DNA of 41,433 nucleotides from Alphaproteobacteria bacterium (GCA_017467515.1 JAFUSU010000010.1:1-41433); one strand, 5' to 3'. Positions 31,469 through 39,554 are shown, counted from the stretch's first letter. The notes: a model not told the origin generated them from the sequence alone. Numbers and translations: made by a program.

Positions 31469-33364
31469 ATGCAATACAATATCGATACAGGCATATTTCA
31501 GGTGGTTTTGGAAAGTGCTGATATTAATGCTGTTGTCGGCGAAAGTGCAAGAATTGAAGTCGGTGAGGCGATAAACTACATCAAAACAGGACAAACAGAG
31601 ATTGGAGAGGCAGTTCAAGAAGGAATTGCCTCTTTTGATTCTAATGCCGGTGAAAAGACAAGTGAGTTTAATACCAATGCGGCAAATAAAAAGTCTGACT
31701 TTAATAATAACGCTCTGGCAAAAACATCTGCTTATAATGATAATGCAGATAATCGCCTGAGCGAATATAACTCTAATGCGGATAACAAGCTTGAAGCTTA
31801 TAATAATAATGACAGTGCAAAAACCTCTGCTTACAATTCTAATGCAAGTGAAAAGGTCAGCGCATACAATGCCAATGACATTGCAAAAACACAAGCATAT
31901 AATAACAATGCTACAGCTAAAACCGCTGATTTTAATACGAATTCAAGCGATAAAACATCAGACTTTAATACTAATTACTCAACCAAAAAAGCTTTAATAG
32001 ATGCAAAAGCAACGGAATCAGCAAATAGTGCTGACTTAGCTAAGCAATGGGCCATAGGTGAGCCTTCAGAGCCTTCCGGAAATTCATCTAAATATTGGGC
32101 AGGGCAAGCACAAGCTGAATTAAGCGGTATAACCTCGCGCGTGTCTACAATTGAGGGTAAAATTCCGAGTTCTGCCGGTTCGTCTAATAAATTAACCGAC
32201 AAATCTTATGTTGATATGCAAGACAACAATTTACAATCTCAAATTGATGCGATTGTTGCCAGCTCCGATGTGTTTGATATTGTAGGCACTTATGCGGAGT
32301 TACAAGCGTATGATATATCAAGCGTTCCGGTCAACGATATTATTAAAGTTTTGGTTGATAGTACGCACGCAAATGCTGCGACATATTATCGTTGTATTGA
32401 AACGGCTGGGGTTAAAAGTTGGTCTTATATTGGCGCTGAGGGGGCTTTTTACACCAAAGGAGAGGCAAACGCTCTTTTGGCGACTAAGCAAGATACACTT
32501 GTTTCCGGTACTAATATTAAGACAGTCAACGGCTCAAGCATTCTCGGTAGCGGTAATTTGACAACTTCCGCTCAATGGGGAGGAATTACAGGTACACTGT
32601 CCAATCAAACAGATTTGCAAAATGCTTTAAATGCTAAATCTAATAACAGCGATGTTGTTAAGTTAACAGGAAATCAAACCATTGAAGGTGTTAAGACGTT
32701 TAGTTCCAGTTTGGTATTACCGACACCGGCTACCTCAGATAATTCAACAAAAGGGGCAACTACGGCGTTTGTAAAAGCTCAAGGGTACACTTCAAATGTC
32801 GGTACCATAACAGGTATTAAGATGAATGGTGCAAGTAAAGGAACTTCAGGAGTAGTAGATTTAGGTACAGTACTTACCGCACACCAGAGTTTAGCTAATT
32901 ATGTAACCTTGAATAGTACTCAAACCATTAGCGGTACTAAAACATTCAGTTCCAGTCCGGTATTACCGACGCCGGCTGCCTCAGATAATTCAACAAAAGG
33001 GGCAACCACGGCGTTTGTAAAAGCTCAAGGGTATGTCGGTTCTTCAAGTCTTACAGCCGTTCACGTTGTTACACAAACTTATGTTAATGGGACATCTTGG
33101 TATCGTGTTTGGTCTGATGGTTGGATTGAACAAGGAGGTAAAGGTTCGTTCTCACCAGACGGAACAGTAATAACCTTTTTAAAGTCTTACACAAACACAA
33201 ATTATTCAATACTCGCTACAGCAGATAGAAGTTCATCAGGTTCTAGAACGGATGGTGTCGGATTAATGGTACTGTCAAGAAGTACCACAAATTTTGCTTT
33301 AGCAAATAAGAATTATGGAACTAGTCTTACCGTCGATGGTTATTGGTATGCTTGTGGTTATTAG
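31469..33364 (+). CDS. Tail fibre with 11-residue repeats
   Basis: The protein has 631 residues. Residues 56-173 hold ten complete 11-residue repeats and part of an eleventh, of the form [YF]-N-x-N-x-x-x-K-x-x-x, a right-handed coiled-coil pattern. A segment TFSSS..LPTPA.SDNSTKG (near 408 and near 489) is duplicated, which is also clear at DNA level (32690-32800 and 32928-33036). The C-terminal 100 residues (SYTNTNYSILATADRSSSG, then VDGYWYACGY) resemble receptor-binding tips of other fibres. The ATG directly follows the previous stop, with GGGGG upstream. It is a trimeric adhesin that should set host range. Confidence 0.88.
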   Translation: MQYNIDTGIFQVVLESADINAVVGESARIEVGEAINYIKTGQTEIGEAVQEGIASFDSNAGEKTSEFNTNAANKKSDFNNNALAKTSAYNDNADNRLSEYNSNADNKLEAYNNNDSAKTSAYNSNASEKVSAYNANDIAKTQAYNNNATAKTADFNTNSSDKTSDFNTNYSTKKALIDAKATESANSADLAKQWAIGEPSEPSGNSSKYWAGQAQAELSGITSRVSTIEGKIPSSAGSSNKLTDKSYVDMQDNNLQSQIDAIVASSDVFDIVGTYAELQAYDISSVPVNDIIKVLVDSTHANAATYYRCIETAGVKSWSYIGAEGAFYTKGEANALLATKQDTLVSGTNIKTVNGSSILGSGNLTTSAQWGGITGTLSNQTDLQNALNAKSNNSDVVKLTGNQTIEGVKTFSSSLVLPTPATSDNSTKGATTAFVKAQGYTSNVGTITGIKMNGASKGTSGVVDLGTVLTAHQSLANYVTLNSTQTISGTKTFSSSPVLPTPAASDNSTKGATTAFVKAQGYVGSSSLTAVHVVTQTYVNGTSWYRVWSDGWIEQGGKGSFSPDGTVITFLKSYTNTNYSILATADRSSSGSRTDGVGLMVLSRSTTNFALANKNYGTSLTVDGYWYACGY

Positions 33365-33375
33365 GAGTTATAGGT

Positions 33376-33897
33376 ATGACAATTAAAGCATATAAAAACG
33401 GAAATACTTATAACGTGTATAAAGAAACAGTTCAAGAATCTGTTACTCATATTATTCAATATAATAAGTCAGAAAATGGAACTGTATCAAATAATAACTT
33501 TTGGGACGGAAGTGTAACAAGTAATTTTGATTGGTCTTGGCATACAAAGGTAGGAACAATTACTTACGGAACAAATCAAAGAGCAGGAACTTGGACGCTT
33601 GAGTATGATGCGTATAGACAAAGTGCTGCCGGCTTAGAAGTAACCATAATCCTTAACTATGCAGATGGAACAACAGCCACAGTATATAATAAAACAGATT
33701 TTCCTGCTGACAATACAACCCATTTATACAGTGTAACAATAAATGCTACAAAAGCTTGGAAAGGGTATCAAATACAAATGAAAGCTGCTTCATATAATGT
33801 TAATTATGCATATAGCGGAGTAGGACCTGTTAATTACATTAAAACCAGTTACTCTCAAATAGAGAATGTTGATAAGTATAAAGCTTTTAACGTTTAG
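33376..33897 (+). CDS. Fibre-associated beta-sandwich protein
   Basis: The protein has 173 residues from the ATG at 33376 (TAGGAG upstream); the frame extends farther upstream but that part is in the fibre gene. It starts MTIKAYKNGNTYNVYKETVQ. It has a beta-rich domain with NNFWDGSVTSNFDWSWHTKV, GTWTLEYDAYRQ and WKGYQIQMKA segments, reminiscent of carbohydrate-binding jelly-roll domains without a family I can name. It is probably a second receptor-binding or tip protein cotranscribed with the fibre. Confidence 0.66.
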   Translation: MTIKAYKNGNTYNVYKETVQESVTHIIQYNKSENGTVSNNNFWDGSVTSNFDWSWHTKVGTITYGTNQRAGTWTLEYDAYRQSAAGLEVTIILNYADGTTATVYNKTDFPADNTTHLYSVTINATKAWKGYQIQMKAASYNVNYAYSGVGPVNYIKTSYSQIENVDKYKAFNV

Positions 33898-33907
33898 GAG
33901 AAAATCA

Positions 33908-34237
33908 ATGGAAATTATAGCAGAATTAAAGAAACCTTGTACAGATAAAGAAAGAGCTGATTTTATCGTCGAGTATAATCATCAAAAAGGGTATGAAATT
34001 CAAGAAACAGATGAAGTCTTGCTAGCTATTCAGCCTGATCCGTATGTCCCGACTGATGAAGAACAACGTCAAAAGCGTGCCAATGCTTATGCTGTTGAGG
34101 TAGACCCAATCACGGCTCATATCCAGCGTCTGCGAGATGAAAATCCGGCTCCCGAGGGAGAAATAGCAGAGCTTATTGCTGAGCGTGAGGCTAAGGTTGA
34201 GGAAATTAAAGAGAGGTATCCTTATTTGGAGAAATAA
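33908..34237 (+). CDS. Possible fibre-assembly chaperone, 109 aa
   Basis: The protein has 109 residues from ATG 33908 (TTAGGAG upstream). It is acidic, with DEEQRQKRANAYAVEVDPITAHIQRLRDE and a helical end EIAELIAEREAKVEEIKERYP. Short proteins with this 'R..AY..E.DP' pattern often lie next to fibre genes and include assembly factors. Role by position and weak similarity only. Confidence 0.6.
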   Translation: MEIIAELKKPCTDKERADFIVEYNHQKGYEIQETDEVLLAIQPDPYVPTDEEQRQKRANAYAVEVDPITAHIQRLRDENPAPEGEIAELIAEREAKVEEIKERYPYLEK

Positions 34238-34238
34238 A

Positions 34239-34892
34239 ATGACAGTCAGTAAAGGCAATCAGAAGATAAGAGAAAGGTCAACCTTTGGTATTTATAAAGG
34301 AAACCAGCCGATAAAGCAGATATATAAAGGCTCTCAACTCGTTTATCAATATGAATCTTATAATCCCAACCAGCAACTTGTTAATGTAACCAACGGTAAT
34401 ACGGCAAGTATTACCCTCAAAAAAGGCGTTTATCAGTTATACATAACCGGTGGTGGTGGCTCAGGAGGTGTTCACTATGCTGGTGATGGTTATTTCTTCA
34501 CAACATCTGGTGGTTCAGGTTCAACTTGGGAGGGGATATTTTACCTTTCAAAAGATACACCTGTTGAGGTGTTCGGTTGCGGAAATAATGCAGACAGTTA
34601 CATCAACATTAACGGCACGAGAATGATAACAGCCGGTGGTGGTCGAGAAACATCTTACGGAAGTTCACAGCCTCAAGGGGGAACATTAAATTTAGCATCA
34701 GGTTGGTCATCTTATGTTGTAGCAACACAAAAATCAACAAATGGAAATGGTGGTTCTCAATCAGTCGCAGTGATTCCTAACGGTGGAACAACAACGTCAT
34801 CTTTAAAATGGGGTGAAGGAACAACATTACACACAGCCGGTGCTGTTCAATATGGTGGTGTGAGAATTGTCTATTTGAAATATGAGAGGTGA
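34239..34892 (+). CDS. Glycine-rich phage adhesin
   Basis: The protein has 217 residues from the ATG at 34239. After GNQPIKQIYKGSQLVYQYES, a typical linker in fibre-tip proteins, the body contains YQLYITGGGGSGGVHYAG, GGSGS, TAGGGRETSYG and GNGGS runs and ends with GGVRIVYLKYER. The glycine-rich blocks recall polyglycine tip adhesins (T-even gp38 type) that bind the outer membrane receptor. It is the last of the fibre genes, 3 bases before the holin candidate. TTTGGAG lies upstream. Confidence 0.75.
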   Translation: MTVSKGNQKIRERSTFGIYKGNQPIKQIYKGSQLVYQYESYNPNQQLVNVTNGNTASITLKKGVYQLYITGGGGSGGVHYAGDGYFFTTSGGSGSTWEGIFYLSKDTPVEVFGCGNNADSYININGTRMITAGGGRETSYGSSQPQGGTLNLASGWSSYVVATQKSTNGNGGSQSVAVIPNGGTTTSSLKWGEGTTLHTAGAVQYGGVRIVYLKYER

Positions 34893-34895
34893 AAG

Positions 34896-35195
34896 ATGAT
34901 AGATGATTTGAAAGTTATTCTTTTCATTGTTATAACCGCCATTATTTCGGCGGTTATTCGTTTTAAAACATTAACTCAACTATGCTTGGATGCGTTACTT
35001 GGATTTATAATGGGGTATTCATTTTATTTACTTTTGGGATACTTCATCCAAGATGGGGCAACACGTAGCGGGTTTGTCGGTTTAATTATTCTGATCAGTC
35101 GTCCGCTATATGATTGTGCTGATAATTTTATTCGGACAAGATTAGTTTTATTGGTAGAAACTAAAATCGGAATAAAGGAAAAAAAAGGTGATTGA
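34896..35195 (+). CDS. Candidate holin
   Basis: The protein has 99 residues. Three hydrophobic segments (about 5-22, 28-50 and 58-74) are followed by a charged tail VETKIGIKEKKGD, the layout of a small holin. It overlaps the endolysin by 8 bases (GTGATTGA). A holin forms the membrane lesion that frees the endolysin. The family cannot be named by sequence; position is the main support. Confidence 0.72.
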   Translation: MIDDLKVILFIVITAIISAVIRFKTLTQLCLDALLGFIMGYSFYLLLGYFIQDGATRSGFVGLIILISRPLYDCADNFIRTRLVLLVETKIGIKEKKGD

Positions 35196-35658
35196 TGAAG
35201 CAGAAATAATTCAAAGGCTTGTTATGCACGAAGGTTGCGAACTTATTCCTTATAAATGTCCATCAGGTTTTTTGACAATAGGTATCGGGCGGAATTTAGA
35301 AACTAATCCTTTGAATGAGGAAGAAAAGAAAATTTGCGGAGATTGGCAACATAAAATAACAAAAACTGCAGCTTTTTACTTACTCAAAAATGATATAGCA
35401 AGAGTTACAAAGGAATGTCAGAAAGACATTCCTTTTTTTAATCAGCTTGATGATGAACGTCAATATGCCCTTTTAGATATGGCTTTTAATTTAGGAATTA
35501 AAGGATTGCTGAAATTTAAGACGATGCTTTCTTTACTTGGTGTCGGAAACTACGAACAAGCAGCTGATGCGTGTTTAAAAAGTCGCTACGCAGGGCAAAC
35601 AGGTAAACGGGCAAAAAGAATAGCAAATGTAATCAAAACAGGAAAATGGAGAGTGTAA
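35188..35658 (+). CDS. Endolysin, GH24 lysozyme
   Basis: The protein has 156 residues with a GTG start at 35188 that overlaps the holin end. The family's catalytic spacing E-8-[DC]-5-T is intact: Glu15, Cys24 and Thr30 in MHEGCELIPYKCPSGFLTIG. IGRNLETNPL and FNLGIKGLLKFKTM are further landmarks. This enzyme cleaves the glycan backbone of peptidoglycan at host lysis. There is no secretory signal, so a holin is needed. Cys instead of Asp at the second position is a known variant. Confidence 0.92.
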   Translation: MIDEAEIIQRLVMHEGCELIPYKCPSGFLTIGIGRNLETNPLNEEEKKICGDWQHKITKTAAFYLLKNDIARVTKECQKDIPFFNQLDDERQYALLDMAFNLGIKGLLKFKTMLSLLGVGNYEQAADACLKSRYAGQTGKRAKRIANVIKTGKWRV

Positions 35659-36215
35659 TGTTATCGGTTTTATTTTGGAGCGTATGGCGGAGATTATACG
35701 GAGAAGGCCTATTCAAAGAATATTGCAATAGGACTTTACAAACTTTAGTAGCCATTATTGTTTTAATATTGCAACTTGCAGAATGGAATTGGCAGGCGGT
35801 TTTAATTGCTCTGGGTGTATCTGTTTGGGTAGTTATAGAATATTGGAGTAGGGCAGTTGGCGAGATTATTGATGCCGGATTAAATCATACCCAAACAAAA
35901 AAGAGCTATAATCGTTGGTTTAGAGTTCCTCTTGATTGTGTGTATGATTTAATGGGATTCAAAAAATATGTAGGCTTTTATGACTTTTGGTATTCTTTGA
36001 TAAGGTATGGAATAGGGGCATTACCTTTGTTTTATTATTCTTGGGTGGCTGTTTTCTTGATTCCTTTTCAGTACTTTATTTATCTGGGTTGTCATAAAGT
36101 TTATTTTCGCTATCCGCAGTTATTTGGATTGCCGTTAACCTTAAATGAGCCGAAAAATGCAGCAGAAATTATCCACGGGGCTTTGTTTGGTCTGATTATG
36201 GGAATACTGAAATGA
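35658..36215 (+). CDS. Phage membrane protein, 185 aa
   Basis: The protein has 185 residues from ATG 35658, whose first base is the last of the endolysin stop (TAATG), with GGAGAG upstream. An ATG at 35646 is an alternative. Three to four hydrophobic segments (about 27-42, 45-65, 112-140 and 168-184) alternate with aromatic, basic loops. It overlaps the Rz-like gene by 4 bases. It lies within the lysis cassette, so a role in lysis control or superinfection exclusion is possible, but unproven. Confidence 0.7.
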   Translation: MLSVLFWSVWRRLYGEGLFKEYCNRTLQTLVAIIVLILQLAEWNWQAVLIALGVSVWVVIEYWSRAVGEIIDAGLNHTQTKKSYNRWFRVPLDCVYDLMGFKKYVGFYDFWYSLIRYGIGALPLFYYSWVAVFLIPFQYFIYLGCHKVYFRYPQLFGLPLTLNEPKNAAEIIHGALFGLIMGILK

Positions 36216-36424
36216 AAATACCGTTCTTATTAGGAATAGTGATAATAGTTGTGACGGCTTTTATCTATGGATATGTTTTGGGACAGTCGACTCAAAAAGT
36301 TCAATATATCAGCAAGGAGATAGAAAATGTTAAAAAGGTTGCTCAAAAAAAAGCGGCTATTTATTCTCGTCCTAATATTGATCGGGACACTATTCTTAAG
36401 CGGATGCGCGAAAACAAGTTGTAA
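36212..36424 (+). CDS. Rz-like inner-membrane spanin
   Basis: The protein has 70 residues: one N-terminal hydrophobic helix (about 5-24), a helical charged region KVQYISKEIENVKKVAQKKA and the end RDTILKRMRENKL. It fits the small i-spanin layout. The second half of its frame overlaps the lipoprotein gene at 36327 in another frame, as in lambda Rz/Rz1. Spanins fuse inner and outer membranes at the last step of lysis. Confidence 0.8.
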   Translation: MKIPFLLGIVIIVVTAFIYGYVLGQSTQKVQYISKEIENVKKVAQKKAAIYSRPNIDRDTILKRMRENKL

Positions 36425-36560
36425 GTGCGCGTTAAAACCGGTTTACCCGATTGCGGGTGAAAAGGTGGCAGTAGAATTAGAGCATTTAAATTTGGAAGAT
36501 TATCCGCATACATGGGAATGGATAGGGAGAATAGATAAACTAAGAGAAGAACTTCAGTAA
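36327..36560 (+). CDS. Rz1-like outer-membrane spanin lipoprotein
   Basis: The protein has 77 residues. A basic start KRLLKKKR, hydrophobic helix and lipobox LSGC with Cys27 predict a lipoprotein. The mature part has two more cysteines (32 and 34), a proline-containing linker and an acidic helix ending DKLREELQ. AAGGAGATAGAAA precedes the ATG inside the Rz gene. The pair spans the periplasm during lysis. Nineteen bases after its stop the cargo locus begins. Confidence 0.85.
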   Translation: MLKRLLKKKRLFILVLILIGTLFLSGCAKTSCKCALKPVYPIAGEKVAVELEHLNLEDYPHTWEWIGRIDKLREELQ

Positions 36561-36579
36561 AATAATAGGAGAACATAAA

Positions 36580-37299
36580 ATGTCTTTTTATAAACAGTAT
36601 ACTTCGCCGTTGGGGTATGTGAGCAACGGCAATCCGATAGACACCTACGGTGTCGACCACTCGGGATTTACAACGCGAGATGAATTACAGTATCAAACAG
36701 CACGGATTAACCGAGAAAATGAGCTGATGAAGCAATATAATAATCACGGCATCACTGAAAATTATCCGCAATACACAACCAACTTCTGGGGGAGTTCTGC
36801 TGATAACAACTATGGCTTTGGAACTTCTAATATCGGAAGCAATATTGAAAACAGGCAACAAACGGCTAGTCAGCCGCAAAATAGTATATCTGATGCGTAT
36901 AGTATCTATAAAAATAAGGGATTATATGGCTTGGGAATGAAATATGCAGAACCTTCTGTACAACAAGCAATTCAAGCTAAAGATAGGATAGCTCCACTTC
37001 CTATTTCTGATGTCAACAAACACCAGTATATCAGTTGTGTGGGTTCAACAGGAGGACCATTAGCTACGCTAGAAACTTTAGGTGGTGGCATATATAAAGA
37101 AATTCAAGATACAAAAGATAAATTAATGGATCCTCAAAAAAGAAAAGCCTATGGTGGTGCACTAGGTGTATTAGGGGATGGTGCAAAAGATCTAAAAAAT
37201 GATTTTATAGGATCTGCATTTGGTTACACAGTAGGAAAATATAATTTACCGGATTTATGTGATGTCTTATTGTATAACCCTATAAATTTTGAAAAATAA
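36580..37299 (+). CDS. Toxin-like protein 1 with shared N-terminus
   Basis: The protein has 239 residues. Residues 1-95 (MSFYKQYTSPLGYVSNGNPI..., then NFWGSSADNNYGFG) are nearly identical to the gene at 38443, at protein and DNA level. The C-terminus differs but shares a sparse motif with it: His148-x4-Cys153, KE at 173-174, KDLKND at 203-208, then GSAFGY and Cys227 before VLL. There is no signal peptide. It starts 19 bases after Rz1 with AGGAGAACATAAA upstream, so it belongs to the late transcript. The constant N-terminus, variable end and adjacent membrane protein fit a polymorphic toxin; an ejected virion protein is the alternative. Confidence 0.7.
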   Translation: MSFYKQYTSPLGYVSNGNPIDTYGVDHSGFTTRDELQYQTARINRENELMKQYNNHGITENYPQYTTNFWGSSADNNYGFGTSNIGSNIENRQQTASQPQNSISDAYSIYKNKGLYGLGMKYAEPSVQQAIQAKDRIAPLPISDVNKHQYISCVGSTGGPLATLETLGGGIYKEIQDTKDKLMDPQKRKAYGGALGVLGDGAKDLKNDFIGSAFGYTVGKYNLPDLCDVLLYNPINFEK

Positions 37300-37306
37300 A
37301 CCTATT

Positions 37307-37348
37307 AAGAAACACATAAATTATTGACAATTTATGCGTTTCTTTTTA
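37307..37348 (+). terminator. Terminator after toxin-like gene 1
   Basis: Sixteen paired positions with one mismatch (37307-37322 with 37329-37344), a 6-base loop and TTTTTAT beyond. It separates gene 1 from the membrane protein at 37370, so that gene may need its own promoter or read-through. Confidence 0.75.
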
Positions 37349-37369
37349 TGTATATTAATAGGGGTGAAT

Positions 37370-37840
37370 ATGTATTTAGTAAAAATTTTGGTATCTGCCA
37401 TTTTATTTGTATCTTCTTTGTTTTTACCTTTAGTGATAAAAGCGTGGGGATCAATGATTTATGTTGGTCTTTTCATTCCTTTAATATTACAAAAAATGTG
37501 GTTTGGAAATTGGTTTTGGTATGAGATAAATAAACAATTTTGGAAAAACGTAATATTTTCATTCTTGTTTATTATTGGATCTGTTTTTGCTCTGGATATT
37601 TTTATAATAATGTCAGGTATAATAGAAAAAACAGATCTTTTTATAATTCCATTAACTTTAAACAGAATTTTTTTCTTTTTTGCTATTATTTATCTATGGA
37701 ATCATAATCGACTAAAGAAACAAAATATAATTCTTTCCAGCATTTTCAGAATAATACAAGTTATCTATACTTTAATCGCAATATTAACCATGGCTTTGTT
37801 GCTAAGTTTTTTAGTTGTTCCAATGTTTTCTATTTTTTAG
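37370..37840 (+). CDS. Membrane protein, candidate immunity 1
   Basis: The protein has 156 residues from the ATG at 37370, set by AGGGGTG just upstream. The frame could extend to 37334, but that lies inside a terminator. It has four to five hydrophobic helices (about 4-22, 25-40, 60-80, 95-110 and 130-150) with short basic loops. It directly follows toxin-like gene 1, the usual place of a cognate immunity gene, and multi-pass membrane proteins are common immunity types. No family recognised. Confidence 0.6.
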   Translation: MYLVKILVSAILFVSSLFLPLVIKAWGSMIYVGLFIPLILQKMWFGNWFWYEINKQFWKNVIFSFLFIIGSVFALDIFIIMSGIIEKTDLFIIPLTLNRIFFFFAIIYLWNHNRLKKQNIILSSIFRIIQVIYTLIAILTMALLLSFLVVPMFSIF

Positions 37841-37869
37841 AATCATGTAAGAAGAAAGAAGATGATAAA

Positions 37870-38349
37870 ATGAAGTTTACGACGATATTTAACGAAGAAA
37901 TAGATACACCTTGTGCCGGTTGTGTGGTTGCAGATAGTACAAAATTTAGGGAAGGTCGGATTTATCAATCAAAATTATGGGATTTAAGTCAGGATTTTGA
38001 AATTGCTTATCCGGGGATGATTGTTTTATCTCCAATGCGCCATGTTTCAAACTATATGGATTTATCTGAAGATGAGTTGAATGAATTAAAAATTCTGACT
38101 TGTCATTGTAAAATAGCGATTAAGAAAATTTTTCATTGTGAAAAGATAGCGTATATGTTCTATGAAAAACCTGATGGTCATATCCATTTTATAATAATTC
38201 CATTACACGGCTTAATAGAAATAAAAGATAAATATTCTGTTTTAGGGGAATTAATGGTTAAAGCAAATAATTTGCGTACAGACAAAGAAAATATGGTTAG
38301 AGTTAGCCAAGCAATTGATGATTATAGAGAATACTTTATAAATATATAA
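37870..38349 (+). CDS. HIT-family-like protein
   Basis: The protein has 159 residues. The start CAGCVVADSTKF has the CxxC of HIT proteins. PGMIVLSPMRHVSNYMDLSEDEL is the typical central segment (cf. HRP..H..LT.EE). PDGHIHFIIIPLHG carries the H-x-H of the HIT triad with the third His replaced by Ile. HIT enzymes hydrolyse or transfer nucleotides. It lies 29 bases after the candidate immunity gene and before a terminator, inside the toxin-like locus. It could be a nucleotide-handling immunity factor or cargo unrelated to the toxins. Confidence 0.72.
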   Translation: MKFTTIFNEEIDTPCAGCVVADSTKFREGRIYQSKLWDLSQDFEIAYPGMIVLSPMRHVSNYMDLSEDELNELKILTCHCKIAIKKIFHCEKIAYMFYEKPDGHIHFIIIPLHGLIEIKDKYSVLGELMVKANNLRTDKENMVRVSQAIDDYREYFINI

Positions 38350-38376
38350 AAGGAACAGTAAAGAAATCACGGAAGA

Positions 38377-38406
38377 AAAGCTCGTCATAAATGGCGAGCT
38401 TTTAAT
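38377..38406. terminator. Terminator after HIT-like gene
   Basis: AAAGCTCG (38377-38384) pairs with CGAGCTTT (38395-38402) around a 10-base loop, followed by TTAATTTT. It ends the first toxin-like/HIT unit before toxin-like gene 2. Confidence 0.65.
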
Positions 38407-38442
38407 TTTGAAAGAAATAAGAAACAGAAAGGAGAACATAAA

Positions 38443-39273
38443 ATGTCTTTTTGGAAACAATACACCTCGCCGTTGGGGTATGTGAGCAACGGCAATCCGA
38501 TTGACACTTACGGTGTCGACCACTCGGGATTTACAACGCGAGATGAATTACAGTATCAAACGGCACGAATTAACAGAGAAAATGAGCTGATGAAGCAATA
38601 TAATAATCAGGGCATAACCGACTATCCGCAATACACAACCAACTTCTGGGGAAGTTCCGCCGATAACAACTATGGCTTTGGAACGTCTAATATCGAAAGC
38701 AATATTGAAAACAGGCAACAAACCATGACACCTATCCCGCAGATGGCAACACAACAGAGCACTCCTCAAGTTCAGCAACAACCTGAAACAAGTGCTTGGG
38801 ATACGGTTAAACAATGGGGAAATACCGCTGTAAATGGTATAATGTCTGTACCGGAACAAATTTGGAAAGCTGGAGAAAGTTTAGGAGAACTAACGGCTGA
38901 TACAAAAATAGCCTATGATTATTGGAAAAAAATGAAACAAACAGGAAACCGGCTCGTAAAAACTTTTGGCTCAGGTCAAGGTGCGGATATTGATAATTAT
39001 TATCATCCTCTTTTGCAGTGTGAACTTGCTAAAATTAGTCCTGAGAGCAGAAGAAATGGTATAGCACTTGGCTATGCTAAAGAATACCTCATGGACTATC
39101 CTGTTAAAAGAATTACAGGACAGAGCCATGATGAAGTCATGAAGGACAGTCAAAAAGATTTGCAAAATAATCTTTATGGTAGTAACTTAGGCTATTATAA
39201 TCCGAACACAAGTTGTGAAGATTTACTAGATGATAGACGAACACCCAATATGCGAAAGCTAGGCATTAAATAA
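38443..39273 (+). CDS. Toxin-like protein 2 with shared N-terminus
   Basis: The protein has 276 residues. Residues 1-94 copy the N-terminus of the gene at 36580, with only a few changes, and even the ribosome site AGGAGAACATAAA is the same. A Pro/Gln-rich linker (about 95-117; MTPIPQMATQQSTPQ) leads to a helical domain starting ETSAWDTVKQW. The C-terminal part has His188-x4-Cys193, KE at 213-214, D..KDLQNN (235-243), GSNLGY and Cys258 before LL, the same spacing pattern as protein 1. Broken relatives sharing its linker and helical start are at 40942. A small transmembrane protein follows. Confidence 0.72.
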   Translation: MSFWKQYTSPLGYVSNGNPIDTYGVDHSGFTTRDELQYQTARINRENELMKQYNNQGITDYPQYTTNFWGSSADNNYGFGTSNIESNIENRQQTMTPIPQMATQQSTPQVQQQPETSAWDTVKQWGNTAVNGIMSVPEQIWKAGESLGELTADTKIAYDYWKKMKQTGNRLVKTFGSGQGADIDNYYHPLLQCELAKISPESRRNGIALGYAKEYLMDYPVKRITGQSHDEVMKDSQKDLQNNLYGSNLGYYNPNTSCEDLLDDRRTPNMRKLGIK

Positions 39274-39282
39274 ATTGATATT

Positions 39283-39321
39283 GATATGATGAGCATTTAT
39301 TTATATAATGCTCATCATATC
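39283..39321. terminator. 15-bp perfect hairpin after toxin-like gene 2
   Basis: GATATGATGAGCATT (39283-39297) pairs without mismatch with AATGCTCATCATATC (39307-39321). The T-run is weak (TTAATATTT). It could end transcription or shield the 3' end of the gene 2 message, while allowing some passage to the gene at 39340. Confidence 0.65.
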
Positions 39322-39339
39322 TTAATATTTGGGGGACGC

Positions 39340-39519
39340 ATGAAAAAGAAAATTTTTAAGAGCTTACTTATCGTATTAGCAATACTTGTAATTTATTTAG
39401 TATTACTGTTTCTTTTTGAAGCCTACCTAAAACATGAATATGTTAATGAATGTATATTATCAGGAAAAATGAAAGATTGGTGCGAACAAACATGGGTTGA
39501 ACTACGAATGATGGAATGA
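39340..39519 (+). CDS. Small membrane protein, candidate immunity 2
   Basis: The protein has 59 residues from the ATG at 39340 (GGGGGACGC upstream). One hydrophobic helix (about 6-27) follows MKKKIFK; the remainder HEYVNECILSGKMKDWCEQTW has a C-x4-G-x4-C pattern. The protein at 40666 has the same design (CVADGESLEIC) and is likely related. It sits directly after toxin-like gene 2 and is followed by an orphan fragment. It is a good candidate for a small immunity protein with its helix in the inner membrane. Confidence 0.6.
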   Translation: MKKKIFKSLLIVLAILVIYLVLLFLFEAYLKHEYVNECILSGKMKDWCEQTWVELRMME

Positions 39520-39554
39520 CAAGCTATTCCCAGTAAAATAATCCTGTCAGACGG

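Noticed and set aside
31316..31894. Minus-strand frame of 192 codons in the fibre region, rich in Cys and Ile
   Set aside because: It is antisense to the repetitive fibre frame; its composition comes from the AAT/GCT repeat pattern.
35188..35658. Endolysin active site broken by Cys in place of Asp
   Set aside because: The GH24 pattern allows Asp or Cys at that position (E-8-[DC]-5-T), and the spacing is exact, so the enzyme is probably active.
37324..37524. Plus-strand 66-codon frame starting in the terminator
   Set aside because: It overlaps the better-supported membrane protein frame (37370), and its start lies in the terminator stem.
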